DNA from: Candidatus Accumulibacter appositus
Lineage (GTDB): Bacteria; Pseudomonadota; Gammaproteobacteria; Burkholderiales; Rhodocyclaceae
DNA length: 36,144 nt
Assembly: GCA_000585055.1 (NCBI GenBank)
Contig: JEMX01000036.1
Span: forward strand, 1 to 36,144
Direction: 5' to 3'
The position numbers were made by a program, and so were the translations under genes. Numbering within the stretch: position 1 is the first letter of the stretch; every line of letters starts with the position of its first letter. Shown piece by piece: positions 25,160 through 34,226 of the stretch. The notes beneath the pieces were generated by a model. That model saw only the letters and a list, made by a program, of their open reading frames with translations, was not told the origin of the DNA and made no database searches.

Positions 25160-25804
25160 TCAAGCCCCTTTCTCGATTTCACTCAGGAAGCGTTTGATGA
25201 ACTGCTCGGTGATGCCCGGATGCTTGCCAGTGATCAGGTCGTCGTCGACGACCAGATCGACGGTGCCTTCGGGACCATAGATGACTTCCGCGCCGGCGTT
25301 TTCGACGTCGCAAATGATGTTGTGGGCGCAGGTGACCTTGCGACCCTGCAGCAGTGCGCGGTCGGCGCAGAGCAGCCACAGGCTGTGGCAGATGGTACCG
25401 ATCTTCAGCCGGGCGGTGGCCATCGCCTGGCGGATGAAGACCACCGCTGGCGCCTGATTCGCTTCGCCCTTGCGCGGCGCGACCTGGTAGCGCAGGCGGT
25501 CGCTGGCGTACGCGCCGATGATGATGATGCCCTTGAAATCTGCCGGCTTGACGGAATTGATTTCGGTTTCGACGACGACGTGCTCTTCGACCCAGCCGTT
25601 GTCGGGATTGGAACCGAAAGTCAGCTCTGCATTTCCCCACAGATGCGAGAGATAGACGACCTGATAGCCGTGCTTGGGGAACAGGTCATTGAAAAGGCGG
25701 TACTCGGTCATGTCGAAGTGTTCTTCGACGAGGACGCCAATCTTGCCTTTGCTGGCTTCGCCGACGATGCCGCGCAGGGGTGGACGGGTGGAGGTTTCGG
25801 TCAT
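25160..25804 (-). CDS. DJ-1/PfpI-family protein
   Basis: A 214-residue cytosolic protein of the DJ-1/PfpI superfamily. The nucleophile elbow GTICHSLWLLC (near residue 139) carries the conserved Cys followed by His. KIGVLVEEHFDMTEY is the first strand region with the conserved Glu, and GIIIIGAY the second. Members include proteases, glyoxalases and deglycase-like chaperones; the exact activity cannot be told here. The start at 25804 has AAGGA 8 nt upstream. It lies alone between two operons, so it is probably separately transcribed. Confidence 0.9.
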   Translation of the reverse strand: MTETSTRPPLRGIVGEASKGKIGVLVEEHFDMTEYRLFNDLFPKHGYQVVYLSHLWGNAELTFGSNPDNGWVEEHVVVETEINSVKPADFKGIIIIGAYASDRLRYQVAPRKGEANQAPAVVFIRQAMATARLKIGTICHSLWLLCADRALLQGRKVTCAHNIICDVENAGAEVIYGPEGTVDLVVDDDLITGKHPGITEQFIKRFLSEIEKGA

Positions 25805-25980
25805 GGCAGGATTCCTTGTGTAGGGTGGGCGCAGTCATGAATGGCAGAACGTGCTTTGCCGTGAGTGCTGGCGTTGCGGCCGATAGTACCCGCTGCCTGC
25901 TCCTTCCGCAAAGCTCTCGCGGGTCGACCCCTCGCGGCGTGCAAAGCGGGGCAGGCACTGTTCCTGCGCGGGACCCTGGC

Positions 25981-28908
25981 TCATTCTCCGCTAGCGGTTG
26001 TGGGCAGAGCGATGCGGCCGAGGCGCAGGAGCACTTCCATCTCCTCTGCTGGCAGCGGGTAACTGAACAGATAGCCTTGCAGCTTTGGGCATTGCGCACG
26101 GCGCAGGAAGTCCAGCTGTTCGCAGGTCTCGACACCTTCGGCAATTACGTCGAGACCGAGGCTGCGGGCCATGGAAATAATCGCCGAGGTGATACCGGCA
26201 TCGTCAGCATCCTGCGGCAGGCCGCGGACGAAGCTGTGATCAATCTTCAGCGTGCCGATCGGGAAGCGCTTGATGTAGGACAGCGATGAGTAGCCAGTGC
26301 CGAAATCGTCGATCGAGAAGTGCACCCCCATTGCGCGCAGGCGAAAGAGCCCCTTGATTCGTTCGGCCTTCGGATCCATCAAAATGCTTTCGGTCAACTC
26401 CAGTTCGAGTCGGTCGGCAGCGATGCCCGTGGCGACGATAGCCGCTTCAACGCTGTCCAGGAAATCCACTGCGCCAAGCTGGCGTGCGGAGACGTTTACC
26501 GCTACCCGCGGCACCAACAGGCCACGCAGCTGCCATTCCTGCACCTGGCTGCAGGCGGCATTGAGGACCCACTCCCCTATCGGGACGATCAGGCCACTTT
26601 CCTCGGCCACCGGGATGAAACGTGCCGGCGATACCAGTCCGTGTTGCGGATGCTGCCAGCGAAGCAGTGCTTCCATGCCAACGATCATGCCGTCGTCGGC
26701 ACGCACCTGCGGCTGGTAGAACAGACGAAATTCACTGCGTTCGAGGCCCTTGCGAATGTCGCCTTCCAGAGCCAGGTGTGCCGTCGTCCGCGTGGTCAGT
26801 GTTTGCTCATACAGTTGCCAGTTGTTTCGCCCCTGCTCCTTGGCGTAATACATCGCCGTATCCGCGTGCTTGAGCAGGGTCACGGCGTCGGTACCGTCGT
26901 CGGGGAAGAGGGCGATACCGATGCTCGAGGTGACCGCAATCTCCTGTTCGCCGATCAGGGCTGGCTGGGCAAGCAGCGCCTGGATACGGCGCGCGACCAC
27001 GCAGGCTGTCTCGGCGGTGTCGACGTCGGGTAGAACGACGGTGAACTCGTCGCCGCCGAGGCGTGCGAAGTGCAGATTCGATTCGTCAAGCGCCGGTCGG
27101 GCAATGAAGGCACCGGCGCGCAGTTTTTCCTGCAGGCGGTCGGCGACGGTCTGTAGCAGGCAGTCGCCGGCGCTGTGCCCAAGCGTGTCGTTGATGCGCT
27201 TGAAGCCATCCAGATCGAGAAACAGCAGCGCCATCCGACAATTCGTCCGGCGTGCCCGCAGCAACTCGCGGTCAAGGCGTTCGAGAAAACTCTGACGGTT
27301 GGGCAAGCCGGTGAGCGTGTCGAAGTAGGCCAAGCGACGAATTTTTTCCTCGTTGTGCTTCTGGAGCGTGATGTCGCGTATCACCAGCACCACCTTGTCC
27401 TGTCCGTTAGGCGCAATACGCGCCTCATAGTGGTGGATGCTTCCCTCTACCGGCAACGCGACGAACACCGATTGCAGATCATCGAGTTGCAGTGCCTGCT
27501 CGATTCCCTGCTGGATCATGCTCGCCGTTTCACTTGGCAGCACCGCCGAGACGTTGGCGCCGAGCAACTCGCTCCCGGTGACGAAAAAGCGCGTTGCGTA
27601 AGGCTGCATGTAGTCGAGGCAGACTCCCTGCCGGTCGACGACCAGGATCAGATCAGGTGTTGCCCACATGATCGCCGCCTGTCGCCCTTCCAGTTCGTGC
27701 AATTCGCGGTGCTCGTCGCGTAGCCGGATGATGAGTGCGGCGAGCCACAAAGCGGCTTGAAGCAGGCTGCCGAGCGGAAACGCGAAGGCCGCCATGCGGC
27801 TGACTTCGAGGCCGCTGCCGATGACCGAGAAAGCCTGTACGCCGCCGCCGACCATGGTCGCGCCCAGCCCCAGGGTGAACAGTCGGAGCGAGGTATCGCC
27901 ACTGAACACGCGTTTGGCAAGCAGCACCATGGTGGCCATGGCGAGGACAAAGAGCACGGCTGCGCCGGCACGGTAAGCGGCGGCGTACCATGCCGAACTC
28001 AGGAAGAAGAGGGCGCTGAGCAGGACGGAGCCGGCGATCGCCGTGCGCGCCCTGCCGCGCAGCTGCAAGAACTCCAGCACTGCGAAACCAATGCCGAGGA
28101 CCACGCCAGCCACCGAGATCGCCTGCAGGAGCGGGAAGTACTGCGGGCCGGGCCAGAACGGCGCGAAAGCCGCGCCGACACCGAAATTCTGCACCAGCCA
28201 GACCTGTAGCGCGATGCAGTAACAGGCGTAGGCCAGCGCGACGCGGCTGCCTGCGTAAGCGCCGAAGCCGATGGCGACGACAATCATCATCAGCAGGATG
28301 CCGCTGTAGGCCCCCAGGCCGACCCACAGCACGGCGTTGTCACGCACGAAGCTGCTTTGGTCGGTGAGCATGATCCATGGACGAATGGCCTTGTAGTCCT
28401 GCACGATCGCCGTGATGGCCGCGCCGTCAGCCAGGGCAGGTAGGCGCGCATAGGGGAAGGGGCTGACGATGTCACGGTGGCCAAAAGGCAGGCCGCGACC
28501 TGAAATCGACAACCAGGGGCAACCATTCACGTCGGTGGCGACGACAACGAAGAACTCGGCAATCGGTTCCTGCAGGTAGACGATGGGCGATCGGCCGGCG
28601 AAGCGACCGCGCTCGATCGCTATCTGGAAAGCGCGCGCTGGCTTGGTCAGCGACAAGTCGGGCAAGGACAGCTTTTCGCAACCCGAGCGCGGCAGCGACA
28701 CCGACTCGCGCAGCTGCGTCAGCCAACGGCTCGCATCCTCCGACTGCCCGGGACCTCTTGGGGCGTCCCACAAAGCGGTGATTCCGCTCGCCACGGTCTC
28801 GGCTTTCGGCGCGGTCCACGGCAGCACCACGGCTAGCAAGATCAAAAACATCAGGCATTTACAGAGCCGCTTGGTCATCGCACGCGTTATCCTGTCGTTT
28901 CCTGGCAT
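25981..28908 (-). CDS. 7TM-sensor, PAS, GGDEF and EAL dual cyclic-di-GMP enzyme
   Basis: A 975-residue inner-membrane protein. A signal-like N-terminus (to about residue 36) and a periplasmic segment of about 150 residues lead to seven-odd hydrophobic helices (about 190-400), the 7TM-diverse-intracellular-signalling architecture. A PAS domain (about 415-535) comes next, then GGDEF (RLGGDEFTVV near 618) and EAL (GMEALLRW near 745, with ELTESILMD, SIDDFGTGYSSL and AEGVET further on). Both catalytic motifs are intact, so it may make and degrade cyclic-di-GMP, with one activity dominating. The ATG at 28908 has AGGAAG upstream and overlaps the radical SAM gene by 22 nt; an ATG at 28878 is a weaker choice. 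It is last in the patatin/radical SAM operon. Confidence 0.95.
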   Translation of the reverse strand: MPGNDRITRAMTKRLCKCLMFLILLAVVLPWTAPKAETVASGITALWDAPRGPGQSEDASRWLTQLRESVSLPRSGCEKLSLPDLSLTKPARAFQIAIERGRFAGRSPIVYLQEPIAEFFVVVATDVNGCPWLSISGRGLPFGHRDIVSPFPYARLPALADGAAITAIVQDYKAIRPWIMLTDQSSFVRDNAVLWVGLGAYSGILLMMIVVAIGFGAYAGSRVALAYACYCIALQVWLVQNFGVGAAFAPFWPGPQYFPLLQAISVAGVVLGIGFAVLEFLQLRGRARTAIAGSVLLSALFFLSSAWYAAAYRAGAAVLFVLAMATMVLLAKRVFSGDTSLRLFTLGLGATMVGGGVQAFSVIGSGLEVSRMAAFAFPLGSLLQAALWLAALIIRLRDEHRELHELEGRQAAIMWATPDLILVVDRQGVCLDYMQPYATRFFVTGSELLGANVSAVLPSETASMIQQGIEQALQLDDLQSVFVALPVEGSIHHYEARIAPNGQDKVVLVIRDITLQKHNEEKIRRLAYFDTLTGLPNRQSFLERLDRELLRARRTNCRMALLFLDLDGFKRINDTLGHSAGDCLLQTVADRLQEKLRAGAFIARPALDESNLHFARLGGDEFTVVLPDVDTAETACVVARRIQALLAQPALIGEQEIAVTSSIGIALFPDDGTDAVTLLKHADTAMYYAKEQGRNNWQLYEQTLTTRTTAHLALEGDIRKGLERSEFRLFYQPQVRADDGMIVGMEALLRWQHPQHGLVSPARFIPVAEESGLIVPIGEWVLNAACSQVQEWQLRGLLVPRVAVNVSARQLGAVDFLDSVEAAIVATGIAADRLELELTESILMDPKAERIKGLFRLRAMGVHFSIDDFGTGYSSLSYIKRFPIGTLKIDHSFVRGLPQDADDAGITSAIISMARSLGLDVIAEGVETCEQLDFLRRAQCPKLQGYLFSYPLPAEEMEVLLRLGRIALPTTASGE

Positions 28909-30524
28909 GCACGCTTCCTGTCATCGGAGAGGCCAGGAAGCTGCGCGTGTTTGAGCATTGCGATCGCATTATAGGGGGGAATCGTCATCGTTTCGGCCCT
29001 GGTCGCAGCTAGGCTCTGCGGCAGCAGGCTGTCGGCATCGTCAATCAGCTCATGGTGCAGCTGGCCATCGGGGTCCGTGACGCATAGCGGCTCGAAATGC
29101 CCACGATAGGCTTCGGCAATTCTGATCCGTGGACGGTACAGTGAGCCCAGAGGTTCGGAACTGGCAAGGTAGCTGCGACAGCCTTCCCTGCCGGGCCGAA
29201 TGCCGTCGCGACCATTGCTCCCGAAACGCGGGTAGCTCATCGCCCAGGCGTTGCCCAGGCCGCTCACCAGCCCCCACTTGGAGAGCGTTGCGCGATAGCG
29301 GCGAAAGAACTGCCAGGCATGCGCCGCCAACTTGCGTTTTGAAATCAGTCCCTTGTCCATGCGCGCAGCAAAGGCGACGGCCTTCTCCAGGGAGTCCTCG
29401 GGGTGACAGACGAGCGATCGCCCATCCATATCGCGCAGCCTGACATTGGGCAGAAACTGCCCTTCCCGAAGGCGGCGGTCGAAGAGCGGCGTGCCCAACA
29501 GCGGGATGGCAAAACCGAGGAAGCTTGGCAGGGTGATGCGCGGGTTGCCGACGATGAAGTCCGTTTCAGCGAGCAGGTCGTCGATTCTTTGCTCCACAAG
29601 ATCGAAGATCAGGCCGTAGTGGAAGACCAGACCGGCGTCCAGGCAGCTGCGGATGATCTCCTCCTGCGGCAGCACCAGATTCTGTTTCTTGTTGAAAGCA
29701 CTGATCTGCGCCCGGCTGAACGATTCAACGCCGCTAAAAAAACCGATGCAACCGGATGCGCGCGCCAGCGACAGGTTGTCGGCGTTGGTGAAGAAATCGG
29801 CGGTCACCAGCGCTGCCCAGCCGCCGAATTTCCTTTGCTCATACAACTCCTTGAGGAGTGCCAGGCGCGCCTTGAAGTGGGCGCGCGGTCCACCGAAGAA
29901 GTTTTGATCGAGGAACATGATGCACTGACGGTAGCCAAGCGCCTCGATCTGCCGGCGCACTCCGTCCAGATCGTAGGTGACGAATTCGCGGTCTTCAGCC
30001 GTCATCGCGCAAAAGTTGCAACGGAAGTTGCAATTGCGAGAGGCCTCCGCGTAGCCGATGATGCGACTCCCGGGAAACAGATCATGGCGTGGGATGGGCC
30101 TCTCGGCGGCGTGTCCCGGGCCGAAGACGTCATCGACCACGGTGACCACTTGCTCGACATCGTCACCGCAGACGTAATCGAAGTAGCGGCGGCTGAGATT
30201 CGGCAGCATTCGCGCCAGGGGACCTCCCATGGCGACGACAATGCCCGGATTGACCGTTCTGGCATAGGCCGTGACCTGCTTCATGCGGTCGAAGGCCGGG
30301 TTGAGGCCGGTCAATACCAACAGCTCAGCCCATTGCAGGGCGCCAAGATCCTCGAAAGGGCCGCTGCGAAACTCACAGGCGAGGCGGATGTCGACGCGCG
30401 CGGGATCAAGCATTCCGGCCAGTACGGCCGGCGCAATCGACTGCGGCATGATCCACGGGGTCCCGCGCGCGCGGCGGTGGTTGTCCGAATAGCAGTTGAG
30501 AATAAGAATGCGTGGATTGGGCAT
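28887..30524 (-). CDS. B12-binding-type radical SAM protein
   Basis: A 545-residue protein. The N-terminal part (about 5-145) resembles a cobalamin-binding Rossmann domain (ILILNCYSDNHRR, then WAELLVLTGLNP, VVAMGGPLARMLP). The radical SAM core begins with CNFRCNFC near residue 163, the CxxxCxxC cluster site, with FLDQNFFGG and FFSGVESFSRAQI further on. It lacks the DxHxxG cobalamin motif, so B12 binding is doubtful. The C-terminal 150 residues are unassigned. I chose the ATG at 30524; a GTG at 30551 overlaps the patatin stop. Such proteins carry out methylations and rearrangements; the substrate is unknown. It lies between the patatin gene and the GGDEF/EAL gene. Confidence 0.88.
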   Translation of the reverse strand: MPNPRILILNCYSDNHRRARGTPWIMPQSIAPAVLAGMLDPARVDIRLACEFRSGPFEDLGALQWAELLVLTGLNPAFDRMKQVTAYARTVNPGIVVAMGGPLARMLPNLSRRYFDYVCGDDVEQVVTVVDDVFGPGHAAERPIPRHDLFPGSRIIGYAEASRNCNFRCNFCAMTAEDREFVTYDLDGVRRQIEALGYRQCIMFLDQNFFGGPRAHFKARLALLKELYEQRKFGGWAALVTADFFTNADNLSLARASGCIGFFSGVESFSRAQISAFNKKQNLVLPQEEIIRSCLDAGLVFHYGLIFDLVEQRIDDLLAETDFIVGNPRITLPSFLGFAIPLLGTPLFDRRLREGQFLPNVRLRDMDGRSLVCHPEDSLEKAVAFAARMDKGLISKRKLAAHAWQFFRRYRATLSKWGLVSGLGNAWAMSYPRFGSNGRDGIRPGREGCRSYLASSEPLGSLYRPRIRIAEAYRGHFEPLCVTDPDGQLHHELIDDADSLLPQSLAATRAETMTIPPYNAIAMLKHAQLPGLSDDRKRACQETTG

Positions 30525-30547
30525 ATGCCGGGCTCGGTCCGCTGTGG

Positions 30548-31855
30548 TCACGCCGACAGCGCGGTCCAGGCGGACTTGGCAGTGCTATACCAGCGATGGC
30601 CTATTTCACACAGGTGATCCGTGTTCGGTAAGCGGGGCGAGTCCGCAGGCGGTGACGTCCAGATGCCGCAGCCCCGGATAGGCTGATTGTGCCATTCATC
30701 CCGCAACCATCCATCGCCTAGCCGCTTGATCAAGTCGACGTCCTCTTGTCGGCGTGAAGCAATATCCATTTCGGCGATGCGACGAAAGTCTTCGGCGCTC
30801 CAGCCGGCCGGAACGCGCCACTGGCCCGTCGCGCGATCGATGACCGGCTGAATCACCGGATTCATGCGCACAATCGCGGTGTCGGTGTAGGGGCAGCAGG
30901 AGACGTCAGCCGGCAAGCCACCGTCGAGCATGAGGTGGGCAATGAAAGTGTGCGCATCCGGAGGATCGGCGATGATCGTTTTGCCTACCTTGACCAACTC
31001 GGGGAGGAAACCGGTGCTGGCGCGCGATCGACACAGTGCATCGGGGATCCCGTCGCTGCCGCATTCCGGGAGAAAAACCGTGCTCGTACCCAGCGACAGG
31101 ACGCCGATGTCGCGACGCGGTACGCCCATGGCGATGGCTTCGACGACGCCTGCCAGCACCGGATTGTTGTAGCCGGTCATGGCGCCGTCCCAAAAGCGGC
31201 AACCATCGAATTCGGCAGGTTTGTCGAACCAGTTGATCGGTGCCGTACTCGAGGCATGCGCCGCTTCTGCCAACGTGGCGCGCTGTTGCCGGTGTGGGAA
31301 ACTGGCTGCCGGGCTGGCGACGTCGCTACGCATCATGCGCGCGCGGTCGCGGTCGAAGTCGTAAGTTACGAAAAGAAAGGACATGGTGGGTCTGCTCGGT
31401 TCGTCTCGCTGTGCCCGCAGGGAAGCGATACTGTCATTGAGAATTCCGTGCAGGTTCTGCAGCGATGTCGTGCCCATCACAGGCAGTATGCGCTGCAGGA
31501 AGGCCAGCTTGCCGTCGGTAGAAAAGCGATGGCCAACCGGACTCGCTGGTGAAAAAACGCCGGTCACCAACTGCAACAGACTCCGGTACCAGGGCAGGCG
31601 CCCGAAAAGCGCGTGGCGATTGACCGGGTTGTCGAAGAGTTCGAAGATTTCGCGTGGCGCGTAGCCCTCGATCAATGCCGCAGCAACGATCGCCCCGCCC
31701 GAGCACGCCGACACCAGGTCGAAATGGCTGAGAACCTGATGTCCATCTTCGCCGGGGAAGAGATCATCAAGCACTTTCGCCTGAATCAAGGCAAAGGTAC
31801 CACCACCATCAAGCGATAATATGCGGAAGGGCTTTTTGCCGGGCCTGGCTTCCAT
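30548..31855 (-). CDS. Patatin-like phospholipase with a variant nucleophile motif
   Basis: A 435-residue patatin-fold protein. The oxyanion loop is LDGGG at residues 15-19, the nucleophile Ser is in ACSGG at 50-54, and the catalytic Asp is in FWDGAMTGYNNP near 223. The usual G-x-S-x-G motif is here A-x-S-x-G. Catalysis is still plausible, because the dyad Ser and Asp are intact. The ATG at 31855 is used; a TTG at 31885 with an AAGGAAG site is an alternative. The gene heads a three-gene operon with the radical SAM and GGDEF/EAL proteins. A lipid acyl hydrolase role is inferred from the family. Confidence 0.88.
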   Translation of the reverse strand: MEARPGKKPFRILSLDGGGTFALIQAKVLDDLFPGEDGHQVLSHFDLVSACSGGAIVAAALIEGYAPREIFELFDNPVNRHALFGRLPWYRSLLQLVTGVFSPASPVGHRFSTDGKLAFLQRILPVMGTTSLQNLHGILNDSIASLRAQRDEPSRPTMSFLFVTYDFDRDRARMMRSDVASPAASFPHRQQRATLAEAAHASSTAPINWFDKPAEFDGCRFWDGAMTGYNNPVLAGVVEAIAMGVPRRDIGVLSLGTSTVFLPECGSDGIPDALCRSRASTGFLPELVKVGKTIIADPPDAHTFIAHLMLDGGLPADVSCCPYTDTAIVRMNPVIQPVIDRATGQWRVPAGWSAEDFRRIAEMDIASRRQEDVDLIKRLGDGWLRDEWHNQPIRGCGIWTSPPADSPRLPNTDHLCEIGHRWYSTAKSAWTALSA

Positions 31856-32262
31856 CGGCAAGGCGTCTGTCGGCGTGGCTTCCAAAGAGGTACCGAGCTT
31901 CCTTGTTTTTTTGGCGGTTTTAAGCAGGTGATATTATGGGGCAAATTGCTTCAGCGTGGCTTACCGTGAAAGGCGCCTCCGCGACTTTCACGGTAAGCGC
32001 AACGGGCAACGGTCGCCGCTCGCGTCTCGTCAACTAACGGCTTGCGCCACTTTTTCTTGAGAGTTGCGACCAGGCCCCGGCTTCGGCCTCGCAACAAAGC
32101 CGACTTCATTGTCCGCCGCTGGAGTAGCGGGCGCACGCTGCCGCCCGCCCTTGCGCACGAGCGAAGCCTTCAGTGCGCTGTCGTTCGCGCTTTCCTGGCC
32201 GGCCCTTCGGCGGCTTCCCTGCCCGCTGCCGATGCAGTCACCAGCGGGAACGGTTCGCGAAG
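31856..32262. other. Intergenic region of about 400 nt
   Basis: This gap separates the patatin gene and ychF. It contains AT-rich sequence near 31905-31945 that may be the patatin promoter region, the inverted repeat at 31959-31998, and a GC-rich stem CCCGCTG/CAGCGGG (32222-32248) just downstream of ychF without a T-run. A 61-codon frame at 31951-32136 has no support as a gene. Confidence 0.5.
31959..31998. repeat. Long near-perfect inverted repeat, third repeat copy
   Basis: The arms GCTTACCGTGAAAGGCGC (31959-31976) and GCGACTTTCACGGTAAGC (31981-31998) pair at 17 of 18 positions around a CTCC loop. The complement of the right arm contains GTGAAAGTCGC, the same 11-mer found in the other two repeat copies. 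No T-run follows either arm. Confidence 0.75.
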
Positions 32263-33354
32263 CTAGACGTTGAACAGGAAGTTCAGCACGTCGCCGTCCT
32301 TGACGATGTATTCCTTGCCTTCGGCGCGCATTTTTCCGGCTTCCTTGGCACCCTGTTCGCCCTTGTAGGTGAGGAAATCGGCCAGGGCGATGGTCTGGGC
32401 GCGGATGAAGCCTCGTTCGAAGTCGGTGTGGATGACGCCGGCCGCCTGCGGGGCGGTATCGCCGACGTGAATTGTCCAGGCACGGACTTCCTTGACGCCG
32501 GCGGTGAAGTAGGTCTGCAGGCCGAGTAGCTGGTAGCCGGCGCGGATCAGGCGGTTCAGGCCGGGTTCTTCGAGGCCGAGGTCGGCGAGAAAGTCCTGTT
32601 TGTCTGCGTCGTCGAGATCGGCGAGTTCGGCTTCGATCTTGGCGCAGAGGGCGACCACCGGCGCACCTTCCTTGGCGGCATGGGCGCGCAGGCTGTCGAG
32701 ATGGGGGTTGTTCTCGAAACCGTCTTCGAGGACGTTGCCGACATACATCGTCGGCTTGATGGTCAGCAGGCAGAGCGGCTTGAGGATGGCTTTTTCGTCC
32801 TCGGAAAGCGCCAGTGTGCGCGCCGGATGGCCTTCGTTGAGGTGTGGCAGCAGGCGTTCGAGAACGGCGACCAGTTGCTGCGCTTCCTTGTCGCCGGAGC
32901 GCGCCTTCTTGCTCTCGCGATTGAGCGTACGTTCGACGGCTGCAAGGTCGGCCAGCGCCAGTTCGGTCATGATCGTTTCAATGTCCGAGAGCGGATCGAC
33001 GCGGCCCGAGACATGGACGACGTTTTCGTCGTCGAAGCAGCGCACGACATTGACGATGGCGTCGGTTTCGCGGATGTTGGCCAGGAACTGGTTGCCCAGG
33101 CCTTCGCCTTTCGAGGCACCGGCAACCAGCCCGGCAATGTCGACGAATTCGACGATTGCCGGCTGTACCCGCTGCGGCTTGACGATGGCGGTTAGTTGCG
33201 CAAGGCGCGGATCGGGCACTTCGACGATGCCGACGTTGGGCTCGATGGTGCAGAAGGGGTAGTTCTCGGCGGCGATTCCCGCTTTGGTGAGGGCATTGAA
33301 GAGAGTCGATTTGCCGACGTTCGGCAGGCCGACGATACCGCATTTGAGGCTCAT
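32263..33354 (-). CDS. ychF: Redox-regulated GTPase/ATPase YchF (OBG family)
   Basis: A 363-residue P-loop NTPase of the universal YchF/OLA1 family, which binds ribosomes and prefers ATP over GTP. Walker A is GLPNVGKS near residues 9-16 and the G3 motif [19 protein letters not shown] near 72-90. The C-terminal TGS-like domain ends with [15 protein letters not shown], the family signature. Full length, with the normal start MSLKCGIVG at 33354. It lies 10 nt after pth in the same direction. Confidence 0.98.
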   Translation of the reverse strand: MSLKCGIVGLPNVGKSTLFNALTKAGIAAENYPFCTIEPNVGIVEVPDPRLAQLTAIVKPQRVQPAIVEFVDIAGLVAGASKGEGLGNQFLANIRETDAIVNVVRCFDDENVVHVSGRVDPLSDIETIMTELALADLAAVERTLNRESKKARSGDKEAQQLVAVLERLLPHLNEGHPARTLALSEDEKAILKPLCLLTIKPTMYVGNVLEDGFENNPHLDSLRAHAAKEGAPVVALCAKIEAELADLDDADKQDFLADLGLEEPGLNRLIRAGYQLLGLQTYFTAGVKEVRAWTIHVGDTAPQAAGVIHTDFERGFIRAQTIALADFLTYKGEQGAKEAGKMRAEGKEYIVKDGDVLNFLFNV

Positions 33355-33364
33355 GCTCGGATTC

Positions 33365-33940
33365 CTATGGTGAGACGGTCTTGACGTGCAGCTGCCGTTG
33401 CGCGGCCGCGTAGTCGCCGGCGGCGAGGTCGGGCCAGGCCAGCAGGCAGCGGTCGAGGGCGCGGTCGATCAGTTCCTGCTCTTCGCGTCGAGGGGCTTTG
33501 AGGACGTAGTTGATGACTTCGGCGCGCTCGCCGGGGTGACCGATTCCCAGCCGTAGCCGCCAGAAATCGGGCGTTGCCAGGCGCGCCTGAATGTCTTTCA
33601 GGCCATTGTGCCCGCCATTGCCGCCGCCCTGCTTGAGGCGGATGCTGCCCGGTTCGAGGTCGAGGTCGTCATGGACGACCAGGGTTTCGTCGGCGGCGAT
33701 CTTGTAGAAGCGAGCCAGCGCAGCAACTGCCTGGCCGGACAGATTCATGAAGGTCATCGGCTGCAACAGCCACAGTTCGCCGTGGCGCGCGACGCGACCA
33801 AGGAACTTCCCCTGCGCTGCCAGCGGTGCGCGCAGGCGGGCGGCAAGCTGGTCGATGAACCAGAAGCCGACATTGTGCCGGTTATCCTCGTATTGGCCGC
33901 CGGGGTTGCCTAGGCCGACAATCAGGCGGGGAGGGAGCAT
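33365..33940 (-). CDS. pth: Peptidyl-tRNA hydrolase Pth
   Basis: A 191-residue Pth, the enzyme that frees peptides from peptidyl-tRNA. The family motifs are [20 protein letters not shown] (residues about 6-25, with the catalytic His in RHNVG), [12 protein letters not shown] (near 61-72), [11 protein letters not shown] (near 88-98) and [11 protein letters not shown] (near 103-113). Length is normal. It is cotranscribed with ychF; rplY lies upstream behind a terminator and a repeat. Confidence 0.98.
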   Translation of the reverse strand: MLPPRLIVGLGNPGGQYEDNRHNVGFWFIDQLAARLRAPLAAQGKFLGRVARHGELWLLQPMTFMNLSGQAVAALARFYKIAADETLVVHDDLDLEPGSIRLKQGGGNGGHNGLKDIQARLATPDFWRLRLGIGHPGERAEVINYVLKAPRREEQELIDRALDRCLLAWPDLAAGDYAAAQRQLHVKTVSP

Positions 33941-33961
33941 GACATCGAGAGCACCATGAAT

Positions 33962-34141
33962 GTGAAAGTCGCGTCAGCGACTCGCGAAGCCGCCTTCTCC
34001 CTTCGCGGGGTGCGGCGCGGAATTCTGGGAGCATGCTCCCGGTCCGGCGAACGATTTCGGCGTGCAAGCCGGAATCCCCACTGCAAGAGAGAAACGGTCA
34101 TGCCTGCCATGATCTGACGTGACGCTACAGGTCATGACCGT
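33962..34141. repeat. Structured repeat, copy 2 (reverse orientation, diverged)
   Basis: Relative to copy 1 the modules are reversed and spread out. GTGAAAGTCGC (33962-33972) pairs with GCGACTCGC (33977-33985); CCTTCTCCC follows at about 33993-34001; and AAACGGTCATG (34092-34102) pairs over 9 bp with CATGACCGT (34133-34141). Between them sits a perfect 14-nt palindrome GGGAGCATGCTCCC (34027-34040) and a GGC/GCC stem (about 34054-34073). The block fills the gap between pth and rplY and overlaps the pth promoter region. Confidence 0.7.
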
Positions 34142-34142
34142 C

Positions 34143-34186
34143 AAAGGAAAAGGCCGCCGTGGGCAGCGAGTGCCGGACGGCGGCCT
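34143..34186 (-). terminator. Intrinsic terminator after rplY
   Basis: On the minus strand the stem AGGCCGCCGT/ACGGCGGCCT (34186-34177 and 34160-34151) is a perfect 10-bp hairpin followed by TTTTCCTTT. It lies about 40 nt after the rplY stop and separates rplY from pth. Confidence 0.88.
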
Positions 34187-34226
34187 GGGTCTTGCTGGAC
34201 GCCTGGCTTGTTGTGACCTAGGCGAA

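Noticed and set aside
29403..30617. 404-codon plus-strand frame opposite the radical SAM gene
   Set aside because: Covers a gene with an intact CxxxCxxC cluster on the other strand, and shows no domain of its own.
31951..32136. 61-codon minus-strand frame between patatin and ychF
   Set aside because: Runs through the inverted repeat, is very basic, and shows no ribosome binding site or family match.
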